Shown: positions 38,229-49,771 of the stretch, piece after piece
How positions within the stretch are numbered: the stretch's first letter is position 1
How the letters are laid out: the number at the start of each line of letters is the position of its first letter
Assembly (NCBI RefSeq): GCF_901709675.1
Contig: NC_051108.1
Coordinates: 5,798,631 to 5,862,630 of the forward strand
Source of the DNA: Syngnathus acus
Lineage: Eukaryota > Chordata > Actinopteri > Syngnathiformes > Syngnathidae
DNA: 64,000 nucleotides
Direction: 5' to 3'
Position numbers and translations under genes: made by a program
The notes under the pieces: generated by a model
Databases searched by the model: none
Told to the model about the DNA's origin: nothing
What the model saw: the letters and a program-made list of their open reading frames with translations, nothing else

Positions 38229-38689
38229 TTGAGAACTCGCAAGAACCTCCAGCATGTTTTGGGCACAAACAAGAACATTTGACAGCCACTTTTACCCGAA
38301 TGTATAAGTTGAATGACGATGAAAACAATCAATAATCAAGAATAGTCACGGTGCGATATTGCAATGTTTATATCAGAGGATCACAACCACACCTCCACTT
38401 GACAACAAACGCACGCCTGACCTGGATGATGAGCTCATGCAACATGCAGCAGCAACGCATCCACAATAGAGGCAACAACCAAAATGTGCGCGGGGGGGGG
38501 GGGTGCACCCAGTTGCATTGCAGTGCGTGGGTGGAGGTCACACATATGGACCGCCAACAACACGAGACTGACAGTTAGCTTCTACGCTAAACGACTCGTA
38601 GCAGCATTTAGCTTCAACTCATGCTGCAAATCAAAACGGAAGGCTGCATGCAAACAAACCATGACAGTTCAGCAGCTGCACCGGGTTTG

Positions 38690-39215
38690 TTTACCTGCTG
38701 CTCTTCGCCGCCTTACTGACAGGAACAAGCGACAATGGGAGCGGTGAATGGGGAAGCACGTACACGGGTCGGAGCGCAACATCCTTCCGGAGATTAGAGC
38801 AAAAATAACGCGATCGAGCAGAGAGCTGCTTGGGCCACCGCCGATCGCGCACCGATCGCGGCAGACGACGCAGGCAACAGGCCGGTGATGTCGCGTGCTG
38901 GAGGTTAACGGGTGTGTGTGTGTTGAGGGGAGGGGGGGGGGGGGGGGGGGGGGCTTTACGGACCGCTACATAGACAGAAAGAAACGCGGTCCTTACCTGG
39001 ACGTGCAATCCTGACTTCCAGAAGCATCCGATCGAGACTGACGAGGCTGCAGACGAACTCTGTGGATGCAAGGGGGGGAACAATGAGTGCAATCTGGAGA
39101 GGCGGCCGAGAGAGTTACTGACACACTGGGGTAAAGAGTATGAGCTGCAAGGCTGGACTGTGACGATCTGCCGGTGTCAAAAAATACGAAGGAAGGGTAG
39201 GATTGTACTTCCGGA
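38690..39215 (-). promoter_or_regulatory. CpG-rich candidate distal promoter and first exon (minus strand)
   Basis: The segment 38690-39090 is CpG-rich. On the minus strand an ETS-type site CCGGAAGT lies at 39214-39207, and a consensus donor CCAG|gtaagg ends at 38997. The order motif, about 200 bases, donor is that expected of a TATA-less promoter with a first exon. The open frame over this span has no recognisable domain, so the exon would be noncoding. It is co-oriented with fut8, about 24.5 kb upstream of its ATG. A 22-G run (38932-38953) follows in the putative first intron. Confidence 0.35.
38932..38953 (+). repeat. poly-G run (22 bases)
   Basis: Uninterrupted G on the plus strand. It is the longest of several G-runs in the window and could form a quadruplex. 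Confidence 0.95.
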
Positions 39216-39265
39216 AAGGGCTTTTCACAATAAGAACATATTTGGGGTTGGGGGTAGCGCACATT

Positions 39266-39422
39266 GGAAGAGGATTAGGGCCAGTCAAGGAAAGAAAAAC
39301 TGGTAGACAGGATTCTGACTTTTTTCCCACAGAACTCTGAGATTAAAATCAGAATTCTGACAAAAAAGTCAAAATCCGATAAAATCCCAAAAATCTTTTC
39401 TTTACTGGCCATAATCCTCTTC
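39266..39422. mobile_element. short nonautonomous DNA element with imperfect inverted ends
   Basis: The left end GGAAGAGGATTAGGGCCAGT recurs, with one substitution, in inverted form at the right end as actggccataatcctcttcc. The 157-base interior is made of palindromic AATTCTGACTTTTTT-type units and encodes nothing. This fits a MITE-like element; similar sequence is dispersed in fish genomes as far as I recall. Target duplication is unclear. Confidence 0.75.
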
Positions 39423-41818
39423 CATACATACAGTGGTAATGAATATAAAAAATAACTTATTTTTATTGTTTTATAATTTTGGATTTCACATATTATTAAT
39501 GTCATGCTTGTTTTCTTGACCTGCAGTATTTGGACCACCTAGAGAATGACTAATTACTCATGCCCTGCTATCTGATGGTGCCCCCCACCCCAATGGTTCT
39601 GCATGGTACTTTCTGATCTAATATTACAAGTATATTGTTGCGTCTGAACATTTTGGCGTATAATCATCGCTATTTTAATAACCAGCCGAATTATGGTCAG
39701 GGGAAAAATAATAACACTTTAACATGTTCCATACTGTGACCCAGAAGCTATTTCTGTTATATTACTACCTAATAAAGTGTATTGTATTGTTTTTCCTGAG
39801 ATGAATTTCCTCCAGGGATGAATGATTCTGTTATACTATACTAATGGTAATATGAATGCTTATTGTACCATTTTTAAGATTAGGAATCAGCAAATATAAT
39901 TTAATTACGCCAATGACTGTTTTGTTTGATTATTTATTTTGAAGGCAGCACAGTTTTGTTTCCGTTGTGGTTTTGATCCTGTCCCCCTCTCTTGACTGAT
40001 GGTGAGCCTAGTCGTTGATCAGTGAGTGGGCAAATTGCAGCGCGCCCTTAAGTGGTAGAAATGTGAACTACAACTTTTTATGACAGATTGTCCTGGAGTG
40101 GAGGACGAACGACGGTCAACAACCCCCACTGGGTAAGGTGCACGAAATCCAGTGCAGCTCTGCTTACCTTCAGTCTGCAAATTAATGGCCACCAAAGGTA
40201 TTTAGCTATTTACCCGCCCACAGATAGCAGATTTCCCACTCCAGTCTCATCCCGAATTTCACAACAAAGAATTTAAAAGTCAATTTTCCCCTAATATGTC
40301 CCCTTTCAAATAACACTGAACATTACAGGGTCCTTATCGACGCACGCTCCTATTCATAACAATTGGCACAGTTACATTTCTTTTTCATTTAGGAGATAAG
40401 CCAAAGCAAAGCAGCTTCTGAAGATTTTATCTTGCATGATAAATTCACAACAGGGGGAATATATACAAAGTGTTGAGGATAACAACGCCCCCAGTGCTGC
40501 AAGTACAGAAGAGAGGGAATTCAATTCAGGATGAGTCACTCAACACTCCTGCAGATTTTTACACTTGATGAATTATTTTGCATGAGAGTCGCCACCAGAT
40601 TGTTTCAAACATCTCGAAAAAACGTTTTTATTTTCCTACGCGCATCTCGGAGACATTCATTTCTGCGACGTTCAAGGACTGGGAATAATCGTGTGAATGT
40701 GACAGGAAAAGCAAGCAGGTGCCTTTTATTCAGGAGTAGAAAACAAATAAAGGGGATTGTTTTTGTTAGTTTGAAGGTCAACCGAGATTGATGCAATGGT
40801 TTGAGTATAACCACTTAATGAGCATTTGCGCAATGTAATTGCCACTTAAGTGAACAGCAATTGAAAAAACAACATTTTGAATTCTCACACAGAGCACTTT
40901 CAATGAATGTTACTCAAAATTGGGTCAAAAGCTTTCGCGCATCAAGACTGCAGCTCAATGTCAACACAGATTGGATGGATGTTCTTTTTCCTTACACATC
41001 ATTTGATGGAATCCACCCACTTTGATTATACCAGGGGGGATGCTCACTTCCACAACTAGATACTAAAAGTAATTTAATGCCACTCGACTGTTTGCTGAAT
41101 GTACGTACTGTACACGTGCCAAGTAGATCATTTATATGCTGCTGTCGCTGCAAAAAATAGGCATTACGACGGTATAAAGGTCGACTGATTAGGCCCGAGA
41201 ATAGCATTGGCCCATTGGTGGAGTCCGTCACGCTGCAGTAAACTACAAGTGTAAAGTCTGCACATGACCACACTCAGCAGTCCTACCCTGGCGAGAGCTG
41301 CTTATTCAGTAGTTCACAAATGCAAGATTGAGATTAAGCGTCACTTTGGTTTGAGTAACGTCTCTGCAGAAATTGCTATTGATTGCAAATTCAATCCAAA
41401 CAGCTTCATGTGTTTCCTGTAATATGGTTGAGTGTGTCGTTACCTCTTTGCACTATAGCTGAAAAGGACTACGGTAAATAAAAATGAAAAAAAAGACTAT
41501 TCGTGGGTGTTAGTGCCTTTTTTCTCTCCATGAAAAGATAAAAGCATTTTCTTCACAATAATCGCTCTTTAAAAACACAATAATATTCATACGGTGGAGT
41601 AGCCAATCTCATCCTTCACTTTTTCTACGTTCAAAGAGAGCTGAGTTTAAAATATGGTCCAGCACTGCCACCGTGTGGGACAATATGCACATTACAAGAA
41701 GTGTACTCAGAACGGGCAAAGTGCTATAATGTAATATTATCTATTTAGTTACACTCTTTGCTTCGACTTTGTTCCTATTTTAGATTTATTCCAGATTTGG
41801 TTATTGCTGATATCACAT
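39423..41818. other. noncoding AT-rich sequence
   Basis: No exon or repeat family is recognised apart from a CTCF-like site at 41665-41678. Confidence 0.6.
41665..41678 (-). promoter_or_regulatory. CTCF-like motif (minus orientation)
   Basis: The minus strand reads CCACACGGTGGCAG, matching the CTCF core with two mismatches. Confidence 0.35.
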
Positions 41819-41985
41819 GTAGGTACATCTCAATCAATCAAAGTGGAAAATTTAATATATTTCTATGGCTCAATTCATAATGTGAAACAAATAATAGTTT
41901 CAATAAATAGACTAAAATGTTTTCTAATTTTGAATATAACAATTTATTATCTTAAGAAATTAGAATATTACATGAGAATCAACTG
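41819..41985. repeat. decayed copy of a dispersed fish repeat (GTACATCTCAA ... AAATTAGAATATTACAT)
   Basis: The sequence opens with AGGTACATCTCAAT, has TGTGAAAC in the middle and closes with AAATTAGAATATTACATGAG. These are in the same order and spacing as an abundant repeat of teleost genomes that I recall. The copy is strongly mutated. The class (probably DNA-transposon derived) is not certain. Confidence 0.55.
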
Positions 41986-42125
41986 AAATGATTTTGAAAA
42001 CATAAATGAAGTGCTAATTGCCTCTCTGATAGGCGCTCCCCCTCCGGAAATAATTTAGTCTTTATTCCCGGAACCAGTTTATGGTATTAACGGAAGGCAG
42101 GTTTGTTGCACTGAACGGTTTTGAA

Positions 42126-42139
42126 CGCTAGATGGCAGT
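42126..42139 (+). promoter_or_regulatory. CTCF-like motif (plus orientation)
   Basis: CGCTAGATGGCAGT contains the well-matched half TAGATGGCAG of the CTCF core, with mismatches at the 5' end. It forms a divergent pair with the site at 41665-41678. Confidence 0.3.
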
Positions 42140-43308
42140 ACAGTATTGAGTTTGCTGATCTACGCTTTAATAGCACCTTACAGCTCATACTTGAACATTT
42201 TTGTTCGCATTTAGATAACAAATCACTCACACTGTTCTCCCAAAGACAATTAGCGATTTTACCTGTTGTAAAAGTCCAGATTTCTTTTTTTTGGCCCATT
42301 TTTCAAATCAATGGCCTCGGCTGGCTTGTCATGACACCACTCCAGCAGATGTCAGCATCACTTGCAGCCAGCACTGGCGCCTCATTAGCATCCGTTGACT
42401 GCAGTCTGCATGATTCCATCCCTTTGGCTTCCTTTCCACCATGGGCCGATTTGTCTGCAATTGCAGTAGCATGATTTATACATGAAGGGAATGAAATGGG
42501 AGGAGAGGTTCTGTATATTATGGAAAGCAAAAGAGTGCTTGCCAGGAGATAAAAATCACAGATGCACAAGGATTTCAATCATTTGCATTCCATTGTAGTG
42601 TACTGGTTCCATATGTTGAAGGTCACAGTTGATCTTAAATAAACAATGATGTGGTGTTATTCACAAGCCGTATTCAAACACATTCAGCGCAGACATTCTT
42701 CCTTTCACGAGCGGCTCTCAGTAATTTCAATAAAGCGGCATATTCCAAAGATAACAAAACGTGATTTTAAACGGCCTTCATTTGAAACACTGTTGACATC
42801 AGCTCGACCTATTACCGCGACGCGCTTAATGGCTCTTCCTGTGTTTGCTGTTGTGAGGCGAAGCGGCCTCCACGGGCAGGCTCGTCTGACATTTCGGTTC
42901 GATGAAGAGAGGACATAAAGCCACGGCACAATGAAGCTCATCAGCCGCCCTGACAAAGTAACAGCTAACCCATCTGACTGCTTTGTAAAAACAGGCCCAG
43001 AAGGTCAACGGCTGTCCTCAGATTAAATACTCCATTCAGGAGTAGCCCATATCTTGGCCGCACATCCCTTGTCAGCGCCACAAAAATCATTGCGCCAAAG
43101 GACCGCCGCATCGCAGCCAGCCAGGCGAGTGCGGCGCTCAAATGGATGGGAGAGAGAAACTGTCACCATATTGGTGCCATTGGACCATGTGTACTGAGGG
43201 GGAGTGGGATGAGTGACACTTCTAATTTGAGAGCTGGTGGGTTATCTGGCCAATCTGTTACTTTGACAGGGAGATGTAGCTGCTGAAAATAGTTGGAGAA
43301 GACACCCA

Positions 43309-43450
43309 GGCAGTGGAAAGTGCGCACATATTTATTATTATTATTATTATTATTATTGGCAGTGGAAAGTATGCACATATTTATTATTATTATTATTGTT
43401 ATTATCATTTTATTGTTATTATTGATGTGATTATTGATATTATCATTATT
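43309..43450. repeat. 49-base tandem duplication containing a (TTA)n microsatellite
   Basis: The unit beginning GGCAGTGGAAAGT and ending in ATT repeats is present twice (starts 43309 and 43358). The copies differ at a few positions (GCGCAC against ATGCAC). The second copy runs on into a degenerate TTA/TTG/ATC tract. Confidence 0.9.
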
Positions 43451-44021
43451 ATTTTATTTCATTTTTTTTATTCCATACATCAATCACCTAGTAATTTTTT
43501 TAGAAGTTGCTTTGAGATTCTATCCTCCAGCATGTGCGGTGGGGCAAAGCACACAAAGAGTTCAGAGGCTTCAAAGAACTTCAGTATCGAGAGTGTAGAG
43601 GAATTACGGCGAGGAGAAAGATAAAGAGAGGTCACTTTTTGAACCTTTCTTATCGAAAACTTTTCCGTCTTAAAAGTTTGACTCTCAACTTTGGAGTCTG
43701 AGCCATGTGGGAGCTTGCGGAGTTGGAAGAAGAAAGGGAATTTCGAGGGGAGGGGGTTCCAAATCATACCAGCAACTACGATCACTCGAGCTTCAGCGAA
43801 CCAACACTCGGCCATGCAACAAAAAGAAGGGATGGAAGAAATCCTCTCGCAGCTTATCGCCTCCACCGTGTTGGGAAAACAACTGTTGGGAGATAACAGA
43901 GGGGCAATCAGCGATCACATCGACGGCCGTGTTGTGCTTTCAGTTCTGGTGGAATGACGAGCTACGAGGTAGCGGCGGCCATGTATTGATGACAACATGG
44001 ACCGCTGGAGACAAGGGAACT

Positions 44022-44047
44022 TTGTGTGTGTGTGTGTGTGTGTGTGG
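44022..44047. repeat. (GT)n microsatellite
   Basis: A pure GT repeat of about 13 units. Confidence 0.9.
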
Positions 44048-46772
44048 TAAGCATATGCATAAGTCAGCGGAGGATGAGGCAGTAAAGATGTCGCGGGCGG
44101 CTGTCATACCGCCAGGCTCATTTGGCAAGGGCGTCTCCTCCCTTCCGACTAAGAAAAGAGAGCGCTCGATAAAACTTGACAGCAGCCCCCCCCCAGTCTA
44201 AATCCAGACACGTACTCAACCTCTAAAAGATGAATTCGCTCGATAATGGGAGAGAAGAAATTTTGGTAAAACACACCAACTCACACCTTTTCATGTTACT
44301 GTAATTTTCAACAGTCAACAAGATATCAAGGCCGTTGGTAAAAACGGAAAAATCATTGTTCCAACACTCCAATAAAAGCGGCTGCATTCAATTTGCACTG
44401 TATTAATTCTCTGCAGCCAATTACTCAACATTCAACCTCCCGCCCTGTTATCACCTCTGATGCAGTTAGATCTATATCGGCGCTCATTTGCCAATATTTC
44501 ACGCTTTCCCATCGCCTTACTACAGTGCGTATAAAATAGCGGCTTTTATGGCTAGCTATAAACAACGAAAGCCGTTTCTTATAGCTTAGCTGCGGCGGAA
44601 ATATAATAACACAAATTTAAGTGAATGACAGCACTCACGGGGTCCTTAGTGACATTTTAAGGTAACTTTTAAATTGCCAGACAAAACTTTGGTATTGATA
44701 AATGGGACATGTCTGACAAACGGATGTCGACTTTGAAGGCCGGGAAACAAGCACGGAGGGTCACAGCGGGACGCTTGTCACATTACCGCCGCATGACCGG
44801 TCGGGATTTCTGTTTACTGTGATCTTGTTAGTCATACGAGTGGCCGGCAGGCTAATTTCTGCCAACATTTTATTCCGTGCTTGCTTTGCACCGTGACCAA
44901 GTCACGCAGAGAGCCAGCGGGAAGAAATGTGCCTCATATTAATAGCTGGGCTCATATTACATGTATGATGGATTGCAGGCTTGTTAGAGTCTGCAGATGA
45001 AAGCTGGAGATTTTTTTTTTTTTTTTTGGAGCCCGCCACAAATGAGTTCTGGCTGACTTCCATCTCGCCCGACTGACCACGGGATTTAACACTCAACGCT
45101 TTCTTCAATTTGGCTTTATTGAAGTTTGTAAAAGCTTCCGCCTCAAACATTCATTCTGCGTCTGAACATATTGGATCACCTTTTCAGTCTGTCTCACTTC
45201 ATCCTTGTTTGTCGCCGCTTCTCCTCTTTCCCGTTTCATCACTCTGCCATTTTTCGCACCTAATCCTTCGACTCATCCCCCGGAGCCGAGTCCGGCGCCG
45301 CCTCGAAAGCTCTCCGATGCAGACAATCAACAGTGGCAACACAAAGGCTTGCTTTCACTTCTATCAAATTCATCCTTTTGTGGCTTTTTTTACACGGAAG
45401 GTGAGGAGAGGGATAGATTTAATTTCGGTTTTATGAAGAGCTCCTCGTATGGTCGAAATGAAAGAATGAGCGGCGGTGTTTTATTATCTTTCCTGGGGCG
45501 GTGCATCGTTTCGCTGCTAAATAATTCCAACATGGAGGAATGAGTTGTATCGGGCAGAATACACTGGATTTTCAACGTTACGTGGTCAGACACCCAATCG
45601 AATTTCATAAAGTCCTATCATGATTTCCTTTGCTGGCCAACTAATTAGAAGTCGAACTTGAAAGAGTTGCGAGGGACACAGTAGATGAGAGCGGCAAGAA
45701 AAAAAAAATCATCATTTTAGTGGTGAAAGTGTCCAAATTCTGGCCCTACTCTGGAAAATGAGCACATCAGAAAAGGCTTGCTGCGAAGTAAACAACAGAG
45801 CATCTGTGTTCTTGGAGATGCAAATGCAAAGCCAGGAGGGCCGCGTTCCAAACTCCAAGCAGAAAAGGGGGGGGAACAAATTGGAATGTCATCGGAGGGA
45901 GATGGGTGATTCAGCCCAGAATTGGCTGAATACAAGCATGAAGTGCATTTTTGGAACTAATCTGTGACCTTGTACTATCGCTGCTATCAGACAGAGATAA
46001 ATGCTTGTGTCCCAGCTTTCCGAACTCTTTTATTTGCCCTGTCATGGAAATAAAAGACCTTATTTAGATGCCGAAAATCGCTCTGCATCAAAATTGTCAA
46101 AATGTCTTCCGACGTCCTATCGTCAAATGGCACAGGTGAGAAAATCTCCCGGGAAAAGGAGTCATCCCTGTTGCCTTCATGGTCACACTACTTATCATCG
46201 TAATTGAGAACGTAATCCTTTTCGCCATCAAAACCTCCCTTCGTGATAACGAGCCCATTTGCCGGCACGTTGGGCGTCATTAGTCATGCTGTAACATTAG
46301 TATGATTAGCATGTCGCGACACGCTTCCTCACTGGCATCAATCTATGTGCCATTATTACCGCGACTGTCCTCGGCGTTATTGACGTGGAGTCAGAATGTC
46401 TGGGAGCGCTTTCAGATGGCGGTTTGGTCATGTGAGGTCTATTTATTTGCCTTCCCTCCAAACTTTCCCATTTATGTTCTTCGGGTAACTATTGTACCGC
46501 TTTGCTATCCTCGGGCACCTCTCAGCGAAAATTGTCATCATGGTTTCTTGGCTCTGATGCTTCCGACAAGATACAGGGAAGTGAATTTCACCATGAAACG
46601 AAGAGGAAATGTTGGTGTAAATAACCGGCGGGCAAACGAGAAGAAAACAAACAAGGGCGATGGCGACTATTTATGAAGGAGCTGAGAAAACAAAGCAGTG
46701 CTATGAAATCGATCGCTTCCTAAATCACAACAAAGACATCCACGAGAGGCTCCTGGCACAATTCCAAATCAT

Positions 46773-46930
46773 GGAAACCAACACACACAGACAAACACAC
46801 ACATCTCGTGGGTGTAAACACACCCACTCACAAAACAACAATGCAAACCTTTGGCTCACACACATGCACACACATCCCGTAATCATCATTCCTGCCACAT
46901 ACGCAAACATACACACGCTGACAACTTCCC
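46773..46930. repeat. CA-rich degenerate microsatellite region
   Basis: Many short CACACA runs are separated by unique sequence. Apparent open frames over it reflect the low complexity. Confidence 0.7.
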
Positions 46931-49711
46931 TTGCTGCCACCCAACCACATGAAAGAAAACGCACGCCCGCACACTTTCACAACTTGAATATTCAAGCCGT
47001 CTATCTCGTCGTCTATTGCGCAACACATCCTTTAGCCAATAACTCCGCGGTTGTTTCGGCGACAGTTACTCAAAAGTCACGCCTGGAGTAATAGCCAGCG
47101 AGCTCATTTGCATCTCATTTACATAATCCGCGCGAACCTGCTGAGGTTTGATCGTACTTGTTTGTACATGGCAGTCTTTCACTCCACGGAGACTTGCTCT
47201 ATTTACGCCAGTGGGTTCCTTGCCAATGCTGACTCGGCAATTTGCATCATGTGTCATGTGTGGTTGAGAAGATGCTAGCTCAGCTTATTTTTGGCCACCA
47301 AGGGGAAACACTTGATTCATCTACACTGGGTCATCTGCATGGACTACCACCAAGAGGTTGCATGGTGGCTATTTTCTTTTGCGGGGGAGAAAAGGAGGCT
47401 CTTGATGGCCAATCAATATCCAGCAAGGACTGCACTTAGCAACAGTGAATGACGGAATAACACTGTGTAGTGTTTGCCTACTTTTTATAACGATGCTTCT
47501 TTTGTGATGTATTGATCATCACGCTTGGTGATCATTTGACGGTATATAAGCAAGAAGAATAGAATTGGATTTTTTTTTTCATGTTTACGGTTTTGCCCTC
47601 GTGAAGAAGGATGCATATTATAAATCTCCGTCACCAACGGGAGCTGCGACGAAACATCAATAAGATGCTCCTTCATTGACTTATGACCTACTTCGGTGCT
47701 CTGCGCTATTATATATAGCATTAGCAATGGCGCTAACATTTGGTTTTGATACATGTTACTATTTATCAGAACGGAGAGTAATTTGTCGTTTTGGTTTTGT
47801 AACTTTAATAAATTAAAAATCTTGGATCTGCAACAAATTTGAACGTGTTTGCACCACCGCTCCACAAACTTGAATGGAAATTGGTTTTATGCAAACAAGC
47901 ACACTAACAAGGCAACAAAATCTCGAAAGATGTGTCAAACCGATTGAATAAAAAGAAAATAAGCATCAAGCTATTGTGGGAAATCCCTTCTTTTTTTTTT
48001 TTCAATTGAATCAATGAACCACAAGCCACATTCAAAGTAAACTGCACCAAATATTTTGTCATTGCCTGACTTTCAAATAAATTGAAATGCACAAAAGCAA
48101 ACTATGGAGAGAATTCTTTGTAACGGGAAACCTCACACTTATTCGCTTCTTCCAGGGAGAGATAGTGATGAAGCACTCTCTTATCCACCAGTGGTAAGTC
48201 CAAATCGATTCCCGGCCGCTGACGAAGATTCCCATTGACAATTTGATGTCATTTGCTTTAACCCCGGTTTCGCAATCGCACCCCTGAGGTTCAGCCACGA
48301 GCCTGGTCGTCACCAAAATCCTCCCTATTGACTGTGACTCGCACTTTGTCAACAAGTGCGTGCCGTCGCCCACAGCTGGGTCTACACCTGCTAAGTGAAG
48401 GACTCTCACGGGAGTCTCCTCATCATCAGCATGAATAAGTATGTTACTTTAGAATGAGACTTGCCCATCTCACTAAGACCGTTTCACTCGTAAACCTAAA
48501 GAGGATCATTTATTTTCATTTTTTTGCTCAATTGCATTAAGTGGAAATGCTACAACTGCAATATTGGCAAAAATAACTGAATCAATTCTATAAGGTGAGG
48601 GGGAAGGGTCTTCATTCATAGACAATGAAGCTAAATGAAATTGTAGTTGGTTGTAACATAGAGGTAAATCTCACGAGACGGTCTGCTCGGAAAATATCTA
48701 CGTGTGATCTCCTTGAAGGAGATTGTAAGCATCTTTAGTTACCTCCCATCTGACTGAAACGTAATGAACTAATTAGTGTTTTGTTGACTTCTCGATCTTC
48801 GGCTTCATGGATACAAGAAAGGAATCTAATATTATCCATGGAGGGGACAATCAACTTATAGTCTTTCTATTGGACATGTTTTGAATTTTCATTACATCAT
48901 TACAACTGACAGATGAGTCGTGCCGGGGCAGCCGAAGAACCAAAAATATGTCTACTTTACCTTTCCCCAAGCGTGATGTTGTCACGGAGACCCATGCTCT
49001 GAAACAAACACACATCCAAACTCGCACTCCCTGACGTGTTTACATTTTCTCGTTAGAACCTCTGACTTGAGGTGTTTGGAATGTGTGCTTTATTTATGTG
49101 CCACTGCCCACAGCAATAACCCATTTATCTTTCACTACCCCTTGCCTTGCTTCTTCCCTCAGGAGGCTTTCTGGACCCGCACGCGTAGCACACGCGCCGT
49201 TTCCCCCAGCCGCCTGCTTGCCAATCATCTGCTTATGAATATTCATGAAATCATCATGACGTTGCTGCTTTGTGAACTGCAGGAAGTAGCCACCATATTT
49301 GTTCTCTTTATATGTTCCCCATGAATCCTTCCATAAGTGAGACGTATTAAGGTTGACAAGGCTGATTATTATTAGTTGGATGATTATTTTCCAATTCTAT
49401 AGTTACTCAATTATCATCAGGCCCGAGCTGAAAACATTTTGCAATTATATTCACGTTCTCCAGGGTAGGCAATAAACACTATCTTTAAATGAAAGCTTAT
49501 TAGAATGCAGGGCATGAACAAAGGTGCAAAAATGAACTTTTGTTTCTTTCTGCAGTTTGGAGATAAATAGCCGCATTATTTGTAAGTTTACAGCCAATTG
49601 CGATTGTGGGTACTGTGGCTTGGAGAATCTAACGACCTTAATAATCGGGGGGGGGACCCTGTTTGATGACCCCACACACAACGGACATCACAAAGTTTGA
49701 CAGACAAAAGC

Positions 49712-49771
49712 TTCCTCGTGCAACAAGATAACGACCCAAAACATACTGGAAGTACAAGAAAGGACTTGTGG
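49712..49771 (+). mobile_element. Tc1/mariner transposase relic (catalytic-domain motif)
   Basis: Translation gives FLVQQDNDPKHTGSTRKDLW. The run QQDNDPKHT is the hallmark block of Tc1-like transposases holding the second catalytic Asp of the DDE triad. Sequence after it diverges at once, and no inverted repeats or other domains are seen, so this is a small fossil. Confidence 0.85.

Larger units (their letters stand above)
42140..49711. other. noncoding sequence, no recognised gene
   Basis: The stretch holds octamers (42581-42588, 45818-45825, 47106-47113, 47240-47247), the TTA tract, GT and CA tracts, and T-runs near 45010-45027 and 47990-48001. A 38-base exon-like segment on the minus strand (48998-48961) is described under findings. 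No host coding exon is recognised. Confidence 0.6.

Noticed and set aside
48059-48409. 116-codon minus-strand frame preceded by an acceptor-like sequence
   Set aside because: No recognisable protein similarity, no good donor, and no neighbouring exon to join.
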